In this document: positions 39,308-52,960 of the stretch, piece after piece
How positions within the stretch are numbered: position 1 is the stretch's first letter
How the letters are laid out: the number at the start of each line of letters is the position of its first letter
Assembly (NCBI RefSeq): GCF_932526225.1
Contig: NC_064048.1
Coordinates: forward strand, 11,973,665-12,037,664
Direction of reading: 5' to 3'
DNA: 64,000 bases
From: Nematostella vectensis
Taxonomy: Eukaryota > Cnidaria > Anthozoa > Actiniaria > Edwardsiidae
The notes under the pieces: generated by a model
Databases searched by the model: none
What the model was told of the DNA's origin: nothing
The model's input: the letters and a program-made list of their open reading frames with translations, nothing else
Position numbers and translations under genes: made by a program

Positions 39308-40981
39308 GTTCAAGATAACGTTTTTTAGTATTTTTTTATAATACTCATCAAAAAAGTGGTGTGACATAGGTTCGTCTACCTGATCCAGGATACTAAAGAT
39401 ACAGGCTTGATATGCATTATATACAGCTAGCAAAATGAGCTTGCTAGCTTTACTGATTATTTGTATTCGATATTTTCCTAGTAAGAGAACAAAAATAAAA
39501 AGCAAAGAGTCGAGGAAGTAAACAAGTTATGTGATCTTTAATGTTTTATTAGGAGGGGTACATTTTGTACAAAGAAGCATACATAGAATATGCTTAAAAG
39601 TGCAGTGTGATGAAGAGCTTTGCAATAGCTCTCCGGCCAGGACACAATGAATTTCAGTCAAATTCTAATGTTGACCTAAGAGCCTTTGGTCCATGTGGAA
39701 GACTTAAATTCAAAGGAAATGCCCACAAACTGTCAATAAACATTCAGTAAAATATCGAATATTATTTTAACAAAGCATTGACAACTATTAAAGTTCAACT
39801 GTGTGTAGACAATTGAAAGCCTACAAGAAACACTGACTCCAGACATGCGCAGTGCCATGACGCTGCCCCTTTAATGAGTGGAGAGGGGAGGGATACAAGT
39901 TTATTAAAAGTCTATTTGTGAGACCAACAAACTGGTTGAAAGAACAAGCGTGTTAATAGTAAAACAATTATTTGATTACAAAACTACTGTAGATTCCTTT
40001 GCACCAAGATAATAACACACATTATTTTGTTTGTTATTTAGGAGGAACGATACGAGCTCTACGAGACAAATGAGAAGTATTTATTACTCATCTAAATTAT
40101 ACACGTAAATAATAATATTCAAAAGAACTACTGTAACTAAGTAAGTAACACTCACATGTTTTTAAAATTTTAAATAAGTATACAGTTTCATTCAGATACA
40201 TCTTGTGGTCACTGTGCCATCTACAGGGCCATACCCAAAGCACCTGTGCACCCCATCCAACTAAGGGCATCGGCTGCACAGATGTTCCTGATAAATGGGG
40301 CAGGAAAATTTTCCGCGACACCGTGCTTTCATGGTCCCCCATGATTCCTTGTTGGGTGAAGCCCCTCTAGATGTTGACATGTCAACTTCGCAGTCACATG
40401 AAAGAAATGTCTAATAGTGTTTTGCAGTCAAGTTGGTTTACGATAATTGGTTACAATAGTTGGTTACAATAATTTTGAAAAATTGTTATCATAGCTATGG
40501 TCAAATACTGTACATAGAACTGCAAATAAAAAGACTAAAAAAAATAATAATAAAAATAAAGCAAAACTAAAAGTAAAGCAAAAAACGACAGAGACATTCT
40601 GTACACAATAAAAGACAATGCGCCCGCGTGCGTTACGATGCCACGCCGACATAGCGAGCCCCCAAGGGACCCAAAACGCCCACATAGACCTGTATTTTTT
40701 TTCATCCTATATCTCAGCGAGCTGTGCGTGGCGTAACCGTATTACAGGCCTGGGATCCTGGTTATTGTCCTCCCCATTAATGCGCGGGTTGGAATACCTT
40801 GCAAGAGTGTTGTACAGCATATTCGCCGGAAATATCGGTGCTTGGGGCCTTCGGGTTCTTTACAGCCTTCCGTAAAAGCCTTGTGCTGCCATACCGATTG
40901 GGTAATCCGTATGTATGGTTTCCGTTTTGTTCTTTAGGCCGGGTTCGATCCCAGGCCAATGGCCTTTTTTTTTCTCTATGG

Positions 40982-41008
<27 letters not shown>
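39303..41008. repeat. Unit 24
   Basis: Core 1679 bp plus T27 (40982-41008). B box 40942-40952. Consensus. Confidence 0.97.
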
Positions 41009-41013
<5 letters not shown>

Positions 41014-42685
41014 GTTCAAGATAACGTTTTTTAGTATTTTTTTATAATACTCATCAAAAAAGTGGTGTGACATAGGTTCGTCTACCTGATCCAGGATACT
41101 AAAGATACAGGCTTGATATGCATTATATACAGCTAGCAAAATGAGCTTGCTAGCTTTACTGATTATTTGTATTCGATATTTTCCTAGTAAGAGAACAAAA
41201 ATAAAAAGCAAAGAGTCGAGGAAGTAAACAAGTTATGTGATCTTTAATGTTTTATTAGGAGGGGTACATTTTGTACAAAGAAGCATACATAGAATATGCT
41301 TAAAAGTGCAGTGTGATGAAGAGCTTTGCAATAGCTCTCCGGCCAGGACACAATGAATTTCAGTCAAATTCTAATGTTGACCTAAGAGCCTTTGGTCCAT
41401 GTGGAAGACTTAAATTCAAAGGAAATGCCCACAAACTGTCAATAAACATTCAGTAAAATATCGAATATTATTTTAACAAAGCATTGACAACTATTAAAGT
41501 TCAACTGTGTGTAGACAATTGAAAGCCTACAAGAAACACTGACTCCAGACATGCGCAGTGCCATGACGCTGCCCCTTTAATGAGTGGAGAGGGGAGGGAT
41601 ACAAGTTTATTAAAAGTCTATTTGTGAGACCAACAAACTGGTTGAAAGAACAAGCGTGTTAATAGTAAAACAATTATTTGATTACAAAACTACTGTAGAT
41701 TCCTTTGCACCAAGATAATAACACACATTATTTTGTTTGTTATTTAGGAGGAACGATACGAGCTCTACGAGACAAATGAGAAGTATTTATTACTCATCTA
41801 AATTATACACGTAAATAATAATATTCAAAAGAACTACTGTAACTAAGTAAGTAACACTCACATGTTTTTAAAATTTTAAATAAGTATACAGTTTCATTCA
41901 GATACATCTTGTGGTCACTGTGCCATCTACAGGGCCATACCCAAAGCACCTGTGCACCCCATCCAACTAAGGGCATCGGCTGCACAGATGTTCCTGATAA
42001 ATGGGGCAGGAAAATTTTCCGCGACACCGTGCTTTCATGGTCCCCCATGATTCCTTGTTGGGTGAAGCCCCTCTAGATGTTGACATGTCAACTTCGCAGT
42101 CACATGAAAGAAATGTCTAATAGTGTTTTGCAGTCAAGTTGGTTTACGATAATTGGTTACAATAGTTGGTTACAATAATTTTGAAAAATTGTTATCATAG
42201 CTATGGTCAAATACTGTACATAGAACTGCAAATAAAAAGACTAAAAAAAATAATAATAAAAATAAAGCAAAACTAAAAGTAAAGCAAAAAACGACAGAGA
42301 CATTCTGTACACAATAAAAGACAATGCGCCCGCGTGCGTTACGATGCCACGCCGACATAGCGAGCCCCCAAGGGACCCAAAACGCCCACATAGACCTGTA
42401 TTTTTTTTCATCCTATATCTCAGCGAGCTGTGCGTGGCGTAACCGTATTACAGGCCTGGGATCCTGGTTATTGTCCTCCCCATTAATGCGCGGGTTGGAA
42501 TACCTTGCAAGAGTGTTGTACAGCATATTCGCCGGAAATATCGGTGCTTGGGGCCTTCGGGTTCTTTACAGCCTTCCGTAAAAGCCTTGTGCTGCCATAC
42601 CGATTGGGTAATCCGTATGTATGGTTTCCGTTTTGTTCTTTAGGCCGGGTTCGATCCCAGGCCAATGGCCTTTTTTTTTCTCTAT

Positions 42686-42715
<30 letters not shown>
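41009..42715. repeat. Unit 25
   Basis: Core 1679 bp plus T28 (42688-42715). B box 42648-42658. It differs from its block partner unit 21 by one T in the tract. Confidence 0.97.
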
Positions 42716-42720
<5 letters not shown>

Positions 42721-44389
42721 GTTCAAGATAACGTTTTTTAGTATTTTTTTATAATACTCATCAAAAAAGTGGTGTGACATAGGTTCGTCTACCTGATCCA
42801 GGATACTAAAGATACAGGCTTGATATGCATTATATACAGCTAGCAAAATGAGCTTGCTAGCTTTACTGATTATTTGTATTCGATATTTTCCTAGTAAGAG
42901 AACAAAAATAAAAAGCAAAGAGTCGAGGAAGTAAACAAGTTATGTGATCTTTAATGTTTTATTAGGAGGGGTACATTTTGTACAAAGAAGCATACATAGA
43001 ATATGCTTAAAAGTGCAGTGTGATGAAGAGCTTTGCAATAGCTCTCCGGCCAGGACACAATGAATTTCAGTCAAATTCTAATGTTGACCTAAGAGCCTTT
43101 GGTCCATGTGGAAGACTTAAATTCAAAGGAAATGCCCACAAACTGTCAATAAACATTCAGTAAAATATCGAATATTATTTTAACAAAGCATTGACAACTA
43201 TTAAAGTTCAACTGTGTGTAGACAATTGAAAGCCTACAAGAAACACTGACTCCAGACATGCGCAGTGCCATGACGCTGCCCCTTTAATGAGTGGAGAGGG
43301 GAGGGATACAAGTTTATTAAAAGTCTATTTGTGAGACCAACAAACTGGTTGAAAGAACAAGCGTGTTAATAGTAAAACAATTATTTGATTACAAAACTAC
43401 TGTAGATTCCTTTGCACCAAGATAATAACACACATTATTTTGTTTGTTATTTAGGAGGAACGATACGAGCTCTACGAGACAAATGAGAAGTATTTATTAC
43501 TCATCTAAATTATACACGTAAATAATAATATTCAAAAGAACTACTGTAACTAAGTAAGTAACACTCACATGTTTTTAAAATTTTAAATAAGTATACAGTT
43601 TCATTCAGATACATCTTGTGGTCACTGTGCCATCTACAGGGCCATACCCAAAGCACCTGTGCACCCCATCCAACTAAGGGCATCGGCTGCACAGATGTTC
43701 CTGATAAATGGGGCAGGAAAATTTTCCGCGACACCGTGCTTTCATGGTCCCCCATGATTCCTTGTTGGGTGAAGCCCCTCTAGATGTTGACATGTCAACT
43801 TCGCAGTCACATGAAAGAAATGTCTAATAGTGTTTTGCAGTCAAGTTGGTTTACGATAATTGGTTACAATAGTTGGTTACAATAATTTTGAAAAATTGTT
43901 ATCATAGCTATGGTCAAATACTGTACATAGAACTGCAAATAAAAAGACTAAAAAAAATAATAATAAAAATAAAGCAAAACTAAAAGTAAAGCAAAAAACG
44001 ACAGAGACATTCTGTACACAATAAAAGACAATGCGCCCGCGTGCGTTACGATGCCACGCCGACATAGCGAGCCCCCAAGGGACCCAAAACGCCCACATAG
44101 ACCTGTATTTTTTTTCATCCTATATCTCAGCGAGCTGTGCGTGGCGTAACCGTATTACAGGCCTGGGATCCTGGTTATTGTCCTCCCCATTAATGCGCGG
44201 GTTGGAATACCTTGCAAGAGTGTTGTACAGCATATTCGCCGGAAATATCGGTGCTTGGGGCCTTCGGGTTCTTTACAGCCTTCCGTAAAAGCCTTGTGCT
44301 GCCATACCGATTGGGTAATCCGTATGTATGGTTTCCGTTTTGTTCTTTAGGCCGGGTTCGATCCCAGGCCAATGGCCTTTTTTTTTCTC

Positions 44390-44424
<35 letters not shown>
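42716..44424. repeat. Unit 26
   Basis: Core 1679 bp plus T30 (44395-44424). B box 44355-44365. CTATGA before the tract, shared with block partner unit 32. Confidence 0.97.
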
Positions 44425-44429
<5 letters not shown>

Positions 44430-46099
44430 GTTCAAGATAACGTTTTTTAGTATTTTTTTATAATACTCATCAAAAAAGTGGTGTGACATAGGTTCGTCTA
44501 CCTGATCCAGGATACTAAAGATACAGGCTTGATATGCATTATATACAGCTAGCAAAATGAGCTTGCTAGCTTTACTGATTATTTGTATTCGATATTTTCC
44601 TAGTAAGAGAACAAAAATAAAAAGCAAAGAGTCGAGGAAGTAAACAAGTTATGTGATCTTTAATGTTTTATTAGGAGGGGTACATTTTGTACAAAGAAGC
44701 ATACATAGAATATGCTTAAAAGTGCAGTGTGATGAAGAGCTTTGCAATAGCTCTCCGGCCAGGACACAATGAATTTCAGTCAAATTCTAATGTTGACCTA
44801 AGAGCCTTTGGTCCATGTGGAAGACTTAAATTCAAAGGAAATGCCCACAAACTGTCAATAAACATTCAGTAAAATATCGAATATTATTTTAACAAAGCAT
44901 TGACAACTATTAAAGTTCAACTGTGTGTAGACAATTGAAAGCCTACAAGAAACACTGACTCCAGACATGCGCAGTGCCATGACGCTGCCCCTTTAATGAG
45001 TGGAGAGGGGAGGGATACAAGTTTATTAAAAGTCTATTTGTGAGACCAACAAACTGGTTGAAAGAACAAGCGTGTTAATAGTAAAACAATTATTTGATTA
45101 CAAAACTACTGTAGATTCCTTTGCACCAAGATAATAACACACATTATTTTGTTTGTTATTTAGGAGGAACGATACGAGCTCTACGAGACAAATGAGAAGT
45201 ATTTATTACTCATCTAAATTATACACGTAAATAATAATATTCAAAAGAACTACTGTAACTAAGTAAGTAACACTCACATGTTTTTAAAATTTTAAATAAG
45301 TATACAGTTTCATTCAGATACATCTTGTGGTCACTGTGCCATCTACAGGGCCATACCCAAAGCACCTGTGCACCCCATCCAACTAAGGGCATCGGCTGCA
45401 CAGATGTTCCTGATAAATGGGGCAGGAAAATTTTCCGCGACACCGTGCTTTCATGGTCCCCCATGATTCCTTGTTGGGTGAAGCCCCTCTAGATGTTGAC
45501 ATGTCAACTTCGCAGTCACATGAAAGAAATGTCTAATAGTGTTTTGCAGTCAAGTTGGTTTACGATAATTGGTTACAATAGTTGGTTACAATAATTTTGA
45601 AAAATTGTTATCATAGCTATGGTCAAATACTGTACATAGAACTGCAAATAAAAAGACTAAAAAAATAATAATAAAAATAAAGCAAAACTAAAAGTAAAGC
45701 AAAAAACGACAGAGACATTCTGTACACAATAAAAGACAATGCGCCCGCGTGCGTTACGATGCCACGCCGACATAGCGAGCCCCCAAGGGACCCAAAACGC
45801 CCACATAGACCTGTATTTTTTTCATCCTATATCTCAGCGAGCTGTGCGTGGCGTAACCGTATTACAGGCCTGGGATCCTGGTTATTGTCCTCCCCATTAA
45901 TGCGCGGGTTGGAATACCTTGCAAGAGTGTTGTACAGCATATTCGCCGGAAATATCGGTGCTTGGGGCCTTCGGGTTCTTTACAGCCTTCCGTAAAAGCC
46001 TTGTGCTGCCATACCGATTGGGTAATCCGTATGTATGGTTTCCGTTTTGTTCTTTAGGCCGGGTTCGATCCCAGGCCAATGGCCTTTTTTTTTCTCTAT

Positions 46100-46130
<31 letters not shown>
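44425..46130. repeat. Unit 27
   Basis: Core 1677 bp plus T29 (46102-46130). B box 46062-46072. A7 near 45660 and T7 near 45816 both recur together only in unit 33. Confidence 0.97.
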
Positions 46131-46135
<5 letters not shown>

Positions 46136-47804
46136 GTTCAAGATAACGTTTTTTAGTATTTTTTTATAATACTCATCAAAAAAGTGGTGTGACATAGGTT
46201 CGTCTACCTGATCCAGGATACTAAAGATACAGGCTTGATATGCATTATATACAGCTAGCAAAATGAGCTTGCTAGCTTTACTGATTATTTGTATTCGATA
46301 TTTTCCTAGTAAGAGAACAAAAATAAAAAGCAAAGAGTCGAGGAAGTAAACAAGTTATGTGATCTTTAATGTTTTATTAGGAGGGGTACATTTTGTACAA
46401 AGAAGCATACATAGAATATGCTTAAAAGTGCAGTGTGATGAAGAGCTTTGCAATAGCTCTCCGGCCAGGACACAATGAATTTCAGTCAAATTCTAATGTT
46501 GACCTAAGAGCCTTTGGTCCATGTGGAAGACTTAAATTCAAAGGAAATGCCCACAAACTGTCAATAAACATTCAGTAAAATATCGAATATTATTTTAACA
46601 AAGCATTGACAACTATTAAAGTTCAACTGTGTGTAGACAATTGAAAGCCTACAAGAAACACTGACTCCAGACATGCGCAGTGCCATGACGCTGCCCCTTT
46701 AATGAGTGGAGAGGGGAGGGATACAAGTTTATTAAAAGTCTATTTGTGAGACCAACAAACTGGTTGAAAGAACAAGCGTGTTAATAGTAAAACAATTATT
46801 TGATTACAAAACTACTGTAGATTCCTTTGCACCAAGATAATAACACACATTATTTTGTTTGTTATTTAGGAGGAACGATACGAGCTCTACGAGACAAATG
46901 AGAAGTATTTATTACTCATCTAAATTATACACGTAAATAATAATATTCAAAAGAACTACTGTAACTAAGTAAGTAACACTCACATGTTTTTAAAATTTTA
47001 AATAAGTATACAGTTTCATTCAGATACATCTTGTGGTCACTGTGCCATCTACAGGGCCATACCCAAAGCACCTGTGCACCCCATCCAACTAAGGGCATCG
47101 GCTGCACAGATGTTCCTGATAAATGGGGCAGGAAAATTTTCCGCGACACCGTGCTTTCATGGTCCCCCATGATTCCTTGTTGGGTGAAGCCCCTCTAGAT
47201 GTTGACATGTCAACTTCGCAGTCACATGAAAGAAATGTCTAATAGTGTTTTGCAGTCAAGTTGGTTTACGATAATTGGTTACAATAGTTGGTTACAATAA
47301 TTTTGAAAAATTGTTATCATAGCTATGGTCAAATACTGTACATAGAACTGCAAATAAAAAGACTAAAAAAAATAATAATAATAATAAAGCAAAACTAAAA
47401 GTAAAGCAAAAAACGACAGAGACATTCTGTACACAATAAAAGACAATGCGCCCGCGTGCGTTACGATGCCACGCCGACATAGCGAGCCCCCAAGGGACCC
47501 AAAAAGCCCACATAGACCTGTATTTTTTTTCATCCTATATCTCAGCGAGCTGTGCGTGGCGTAACCGTATTACAGGCCTGGGATCCTGGTTATTGTCCTC
47601 CCCATTAATGCGCGGGTTGGAATACCTTGCAAGAGTGTTGTACAGCATATTCGCCGGAAATATCGGTGCTTGGGGCCTTCGGGTTCTTTACAGCCTTCCG
47701 TAAAAGCCTTGTGCTGCCATACCGATTGGGTAATCCGTATGTATGGTTTCCGTTTTGTTCTTTAGGCCGGGTTCGATCCCAGGCCAATGGCCTTTTTTTT
47801 TCTC

Positions 47805-47836
<32 letters not shown>
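46131..47836. repeat. Unit 28 (ends 6-unit block, copy A)
   Basis: Core 1679 bp plus T27 (47810-47836). B box 47770-47780. Substitutions T47382 and A47505 and the CTATGA ending recur together only in unit 34. Confidence 0.97.
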
Positions 47837-47841
<5 letters not shown>

Positions 47842-49515
47842 GTTCAAGATAACGTTTTTTAGTATTTTTTTATAATACTCATCAAAAAAGTGGTGTGACA
47901 TAGGTTCGTCTACCTGATCCAGGATACTAAAGATACAGGCTTGATATGCATTATATACAGCTAGCAAAATGAGCTTGCTAGCTTTACTGATTATTTGTAT
48001 TCGATATTTTCCTAGTAAGAGAACAAAAATAAAAAGCAAAGAGTCGAGGAAGTAAACAAGTTATGTGATCTTTAATGTTTTATTAGGAGGGGTACATTTT
48101 GTACAAAGAAGCATACATAGAATATGCTTAAAAGTGCAGTGTGATGAAGAGCTTTGCAATAGCTCTCCGGCCAGGACACAATGAATTTCAGTCAAATTCT
48201 AATGTTGACCTAAGAGCCTTTGGTCCATGTGGAAGACTTAAATTCAAAGGAAATGCCCACAAACTGTCAATAAACATTCAGTAAAATATCGAATATTATT
48301 TTAACAAAGCATTGACAACTATTAAAGTTCAACTGTGTGTAGACAATTGAAAGCCTACAAGAAACACTGACTCCAGACATGCGCAGTGCCATGACGCTGC
48401 CCCTTTAATGAGTGGAAAGGGGAGGGATACAAGTTTATTAAAAGTCTATTTGTGAGACCAACAAACTGGTTGAAAGAACAAGCGTGTCAATAGTAAAACA
48501 ATTATTTGATTACAAAACTACTGTAGATTCCTTTGCACCAAGATAATAACACACATTATTTTGTTTGTTATTTAGGAGGAACGATACGAGCTCTACGAGA
48601 CAAATGAGAAGTATTTATTACTCATCTAAATTATACACGTAAATAATAATATTCAAAAGAACTACTGTAACTAAGTAAGTAACACTCACATGTTTTTAAA
48701 ATTTTAAATAAGTATACAGTTTCATTCAGATACATCTTGTGGTCACTGTGCCATCTACAGGGCCATACCCAAAGCACCTGTGCACCCCATCCAACTAAGG
48801 GCATCGGCTGCACAGATGTTCCTGATAAATGGGGCAGGAAAATTTTCCGCGACACCGTGCTTTCATGGTCCCCCATGATTCCTTGTTGGGTGAAGCCCCT
48901 CTAGATGTTGACATGTCAACTTCGCAGTCACATGAAAGAAATGTCTAATAGTGTTTTGCAGTCAAGTTGGTTTACGATAATTGGTTACAATAGTTGGTTA
49001 CAATAATTTTGAAAAATTGTTATCATAGCTATGGTCAAATACTGTACATAGAACTGCAAATAAAAAGACTAAAAAAAATAATAATAAAAATAAAGCAAAA
49101 CTAAAAGTAAAGCAAAAAACGACAGAGACATTCTGTACACAATAAAAGACAATGCGCCCGCGTGCGTTACGATGCCACGCCGACATAGCGAGCCCCCAAG
49201 GGACCCAAAACGCCCACATAGACCTGTATTTTTTTTCATCCTATATCTCAGCGAGCTGTGCGTGGCGTAACCGTATTACAGGCCTGGGATCCTGGTTATT
49301 GTCCTCCCCATTAATGCGCGGGTTGGAATACCTTGCAAGAGTGTTGTACAGCATATTCGCCGGAAATATCGGTGCTTGGGGCCTTCGGGTTCTTTACAGC
49401 CTTCCGTAAAAGCCTTGTGCTGCCATACCGATTGGGTAATCCGTATGTATGGTTTCCGTTTTGTTCTTTAGGCCGGGTTCGATCCCAGGCCAATGGCCTT
49501 TTTTTTTCTCTATGG

Positions 49516-49542
<27 letters not shown>
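47837..49542. repeat. Unit 29 (starts 6-unit block, copy B)
   Basis: Core 1679 bp plus T27 (49516-49542). B box 49476-49486. C48488 is shared with units 19 and 23. A48417 is private, so it arose after the block was copied. Confidence 0.97.
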
Positions 49543-49547
<5 letters not shown>

Positions 49548-51221
49548 GTTCAAGATAACGTTTTTTAGTATTTTTTTATAATACTCATCAAAAAAGTGGT
49601 GTGACATAGGTTCGTCTACCTGATCCAGGATACTAAAGATACAGGCTTGATATGCATTATATACAGCTAGCAAAATGAGCTTGCTAGCTTTACTGATTAT
49701 TTGTATTCGATATTTTCCTAGTAAGAGAACAAAAATAAAAAGCAAAGAGTCGAGGAAGTAAACAAGTTATGTGATCTTTAATGTTTTATTAGGAGGGGTA
49801 CATTTTGTACAAAGAAGCATACATAGAATATGCTTAAAAGTGCAGTGTGATGAAGAGCTTTGCAATAGCTCTCCGGCCAGGACACAATGAATTTCAGTCA
49901 AATTCTAATGTTGACCTAAGAGCCTTTGGTCCATGTGGAAGACTTAAATTCAAAGGAAATGCCCACAAACTGTCAATAAACATTCAGTAAAATATCGAAT
50001 ATTATTTTAACAAAGCATTGACAACTATTAAAGTTCAACTGTGTGTAGACAATTGAAAGCCTACAAGAAACACTGACTCCAGACATGCGCAGTGCCATGA
50101 CGCTGCCCCTTTAATGAGTGGAGAGGGGAGGGATACAAGTTTATTAAAAGTCTATTTGTGAGACCAACAAACTGGTTGAAAGAACAAGCGTGTTAATAGT
50201 AAAACAATTATTTGATTACAAAACTACTGTAGATTCCTTTGCACCAAGATAATAACACACATTATTTTGTTTGTTATTTAGGAGGAACGATACGAGCTCT
50301 ACGAGACAAATGAGAAGTATTTATTACTCATCTAAATTATACACGTAAATAATAATATTCAAAAGAACTACTGTAACTAAGTAAGTAACACTCACATGTT
50401 TTTAAAATTTTAAATAAGTATACAGTTTCATTCAGATACATCTTGTGGTCACTGTGCCATCTACAGGGCCATACCCAAAGCACCTGTGCACCCCATCCAA
50501 CTAAGGGCATCGGCTGCACAGATGTTCCTGATAAATGGGGCAGGAAAATTTTCCGCGACACCGTGCTTTCATGGTCCCCCATGATTCCTTGTTGGGTGAA
50601 GCCCCTCTAGATGTTGACATGTCAACTTCGCAGTCACATGAAAGAAATGTCTAATAGTGTTTTGCAGTCAAGTTGGTTTACGATAATTGGTTACAATAGT
50701 TGGTTACAATAATTTTGAAAAATTGTTATCATAGCTATGGTCAAATACTGTACATAGAACTGCAAATAAAAAGACTAAAAAAAATAATAATAAAAATAAA
50801 GCAAAACTAAAAGTAAAGCAAAAAACGACAGAGACATTCTGTACACAATAAAAGACAATGCGCCCGCGTGCGTTACGATGCCACGCCGACATAGCGAGCC
50901 CCCAAGGGACCCAAAACGCCCACATAGACCTGTATTTTTTTTCATCCTATATCTCAGCGAGCTGTGCGTGGCGTAACCGTATTACAGGCCTGGGATCCTG
51001 GTTATTGTCCTCCCCATTAATGCGCGGGTTGGAATACCTTGCAAGAGTGTTGTACAGCATATTCGCCGGAAATATCGGTGCTTGGGGCCTTCGGGTTCTT
51101 TACAGCCTTCCGTAAAAGCCTTGTGCTGCCATACCGATTGGGTAATCCGTATGTATGGTTTCCGTTTTGTTCTTTAGGCCGGGTTCGATCCCAGGCCAAT
51201 GGCCTTTTTTTTTCTCTATGG

Positions 51222-51248
<27 letters not shown>
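49543..51248. repeat. Unit 30
   Basis: Core 1679 bp plus T27 (51222-51248). B box 51182-51192. Consensus. Confidence 0.97.
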
Positions 51249-51253
<5 letters not shown>

Positions 51254-52925
51254 GTTCAAGATAACGTTTTTTAGTATTTTTTTATAATACTCATCAAAAA
51301 AGTGGTGTGACATAGGTTCGTCTACCTGATCCAGGATACTAAAGATACAGGCTTGATATGCATTATATACAGCTAGCAAAATGAGCTTGCTAGCTTTACT
51401 GATTATTTGTATTCGATATTTTCCTAGTAAGAGAACAAAAATAAAAAGCAAAGAGTCGAGGAAGTAAACAAGTTATGTGATCTTTAATGTTTTATTAGGA
51501 GGGGTACATTTTGTACAAAGAAGCATACATAGAATATGCTTAAAAGTGCAGTGTGATGAAGAGCTTTGCAATAGCTCTCCGGCCAGGACACAATGAATTT
51601 CAGTCAAATTCTAATGTTGACCTAAGAGCCTTTGGTCCATGTGGAAGACTTAAATTCAAAGGAAATGCCCACAAACTGTCAATAAACATTCAGTAAAATA
51701 TCGAATATTATTTTAACAAAGCATTGACAACTATTAAAGTTCAACTGTGTGTAGACAATTGAAAGCCTACAAGAAACACTGACTCCAGACATGCGCAGTG
51801 CCATGACGCTGCCCCTTTAATGAGTGGAGAGGGGAGGGATACAAGTTTATTAAAAGTCTATTTGTGAGACCAACAAACTGGTTGAAAGAACAAGCGTGTT
51901 AATAGTAAAACAATTATTTGATTACAAAACTACTGTAGATTCCTTTGCACCAAGATAATAACACACATTATTTTGTTTGTTATTTAGGAGGAACGATACG
52001 AGCTCTACGAGACAAATGAGAAGTATTTATTACTCATCTAAATTATACACGTAAATAATAATATTCAAAAGAACTACTGTAACTAAGTAAGTAACACTCA
52101 CATGTTTTTAAAATTTTAAATAAGTATACAGTTTCATTCAGATACATCTTGTGGTCACTGTGCCATCTACAGGGCCATACCCAAAGCACCTGTGCACCCC
52201 ATCCAACTAAGGGCATCGGCTGCACAGATGTTCCTGATAAATGGGGCAGGAAAATTTTCCGCGACACCGTGCTTTCATGGTCCCCCATGATTCCTTGTTG
52301 GGTGAAGCCCCTCTAGATGTTGACATGTCAACTTCGCAGTCACATGAAAGAAATGTCTAATAGTGTTTTGCAGTCAAGTTGGTTTACGATAATTGGTTAC
52401 AATAGTTGGTTACAATAATTTTGAAAAATTGTTATCATAGCTATGGTCAAATACTGTACATAGAACTGCAAATAAAAAGACTAAAAAAAATAATAATAAA
52501 AATAAAGCAAAACTAAAAGTAAAGCAAAAAACGACAGAGACATTCTGTACACAATAAAAGACAATGCGCCCGCGTGCGTTACGATGCCACGCCGACATAG
52601 CGAGCCCCCAAGGGACCCAAAACGCCCACATAGACCTGTATTTTTTTTCATCCTATATCTCAGCGAGCTGTGCGTGGCGTAACCGTATTACAGGCCTGGG
52701 ATCCTGGTTATTGTCCTCCCCATTAATGCGCGGGTTGGAATACCTTGCAAGAGTGTTGTACAGCATATTCGCCGGAAATATCGGTGCTTGGGGCCTTCGG
52801 GTTCTTTACAGCCTTCCGTAAAAGCCTTGTGCTGCCATACCGATTGGGTAATCCGTATGTATGGTTTCCGTTTTGTTCTTTAGGCCGGGTTCGATCCCAG
52901 GCCAATGGCCTTTTTTTTTCTCTAT

Positions 52926-52955
<30 letters not shown>
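51249..52955. repeat. Unit 31
   Basis: Core 1679 bp plus T28 (52928-52955), equal to partner unit 25. B box 52888-52898. Confidence 0.97.

Positions 52956-52960
<5 letters not shown>

Larger units (their letters stand above)
29057..42715. repeat. Duplicated 4-unit block (units 18-21 and 22-25)
   Basis: Copy A is 29057-35885 and copy B is 35886-42715. Three rare substitutions recur at exactly 6829 bp (30660/37489, 30719/37548, 31419/38248). The poly-T lengths run 32, 27, 27, 27 and 32, 27, 27, 28. A tandem duplication by unequal exchange explains this best. Confidence 0.88.
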
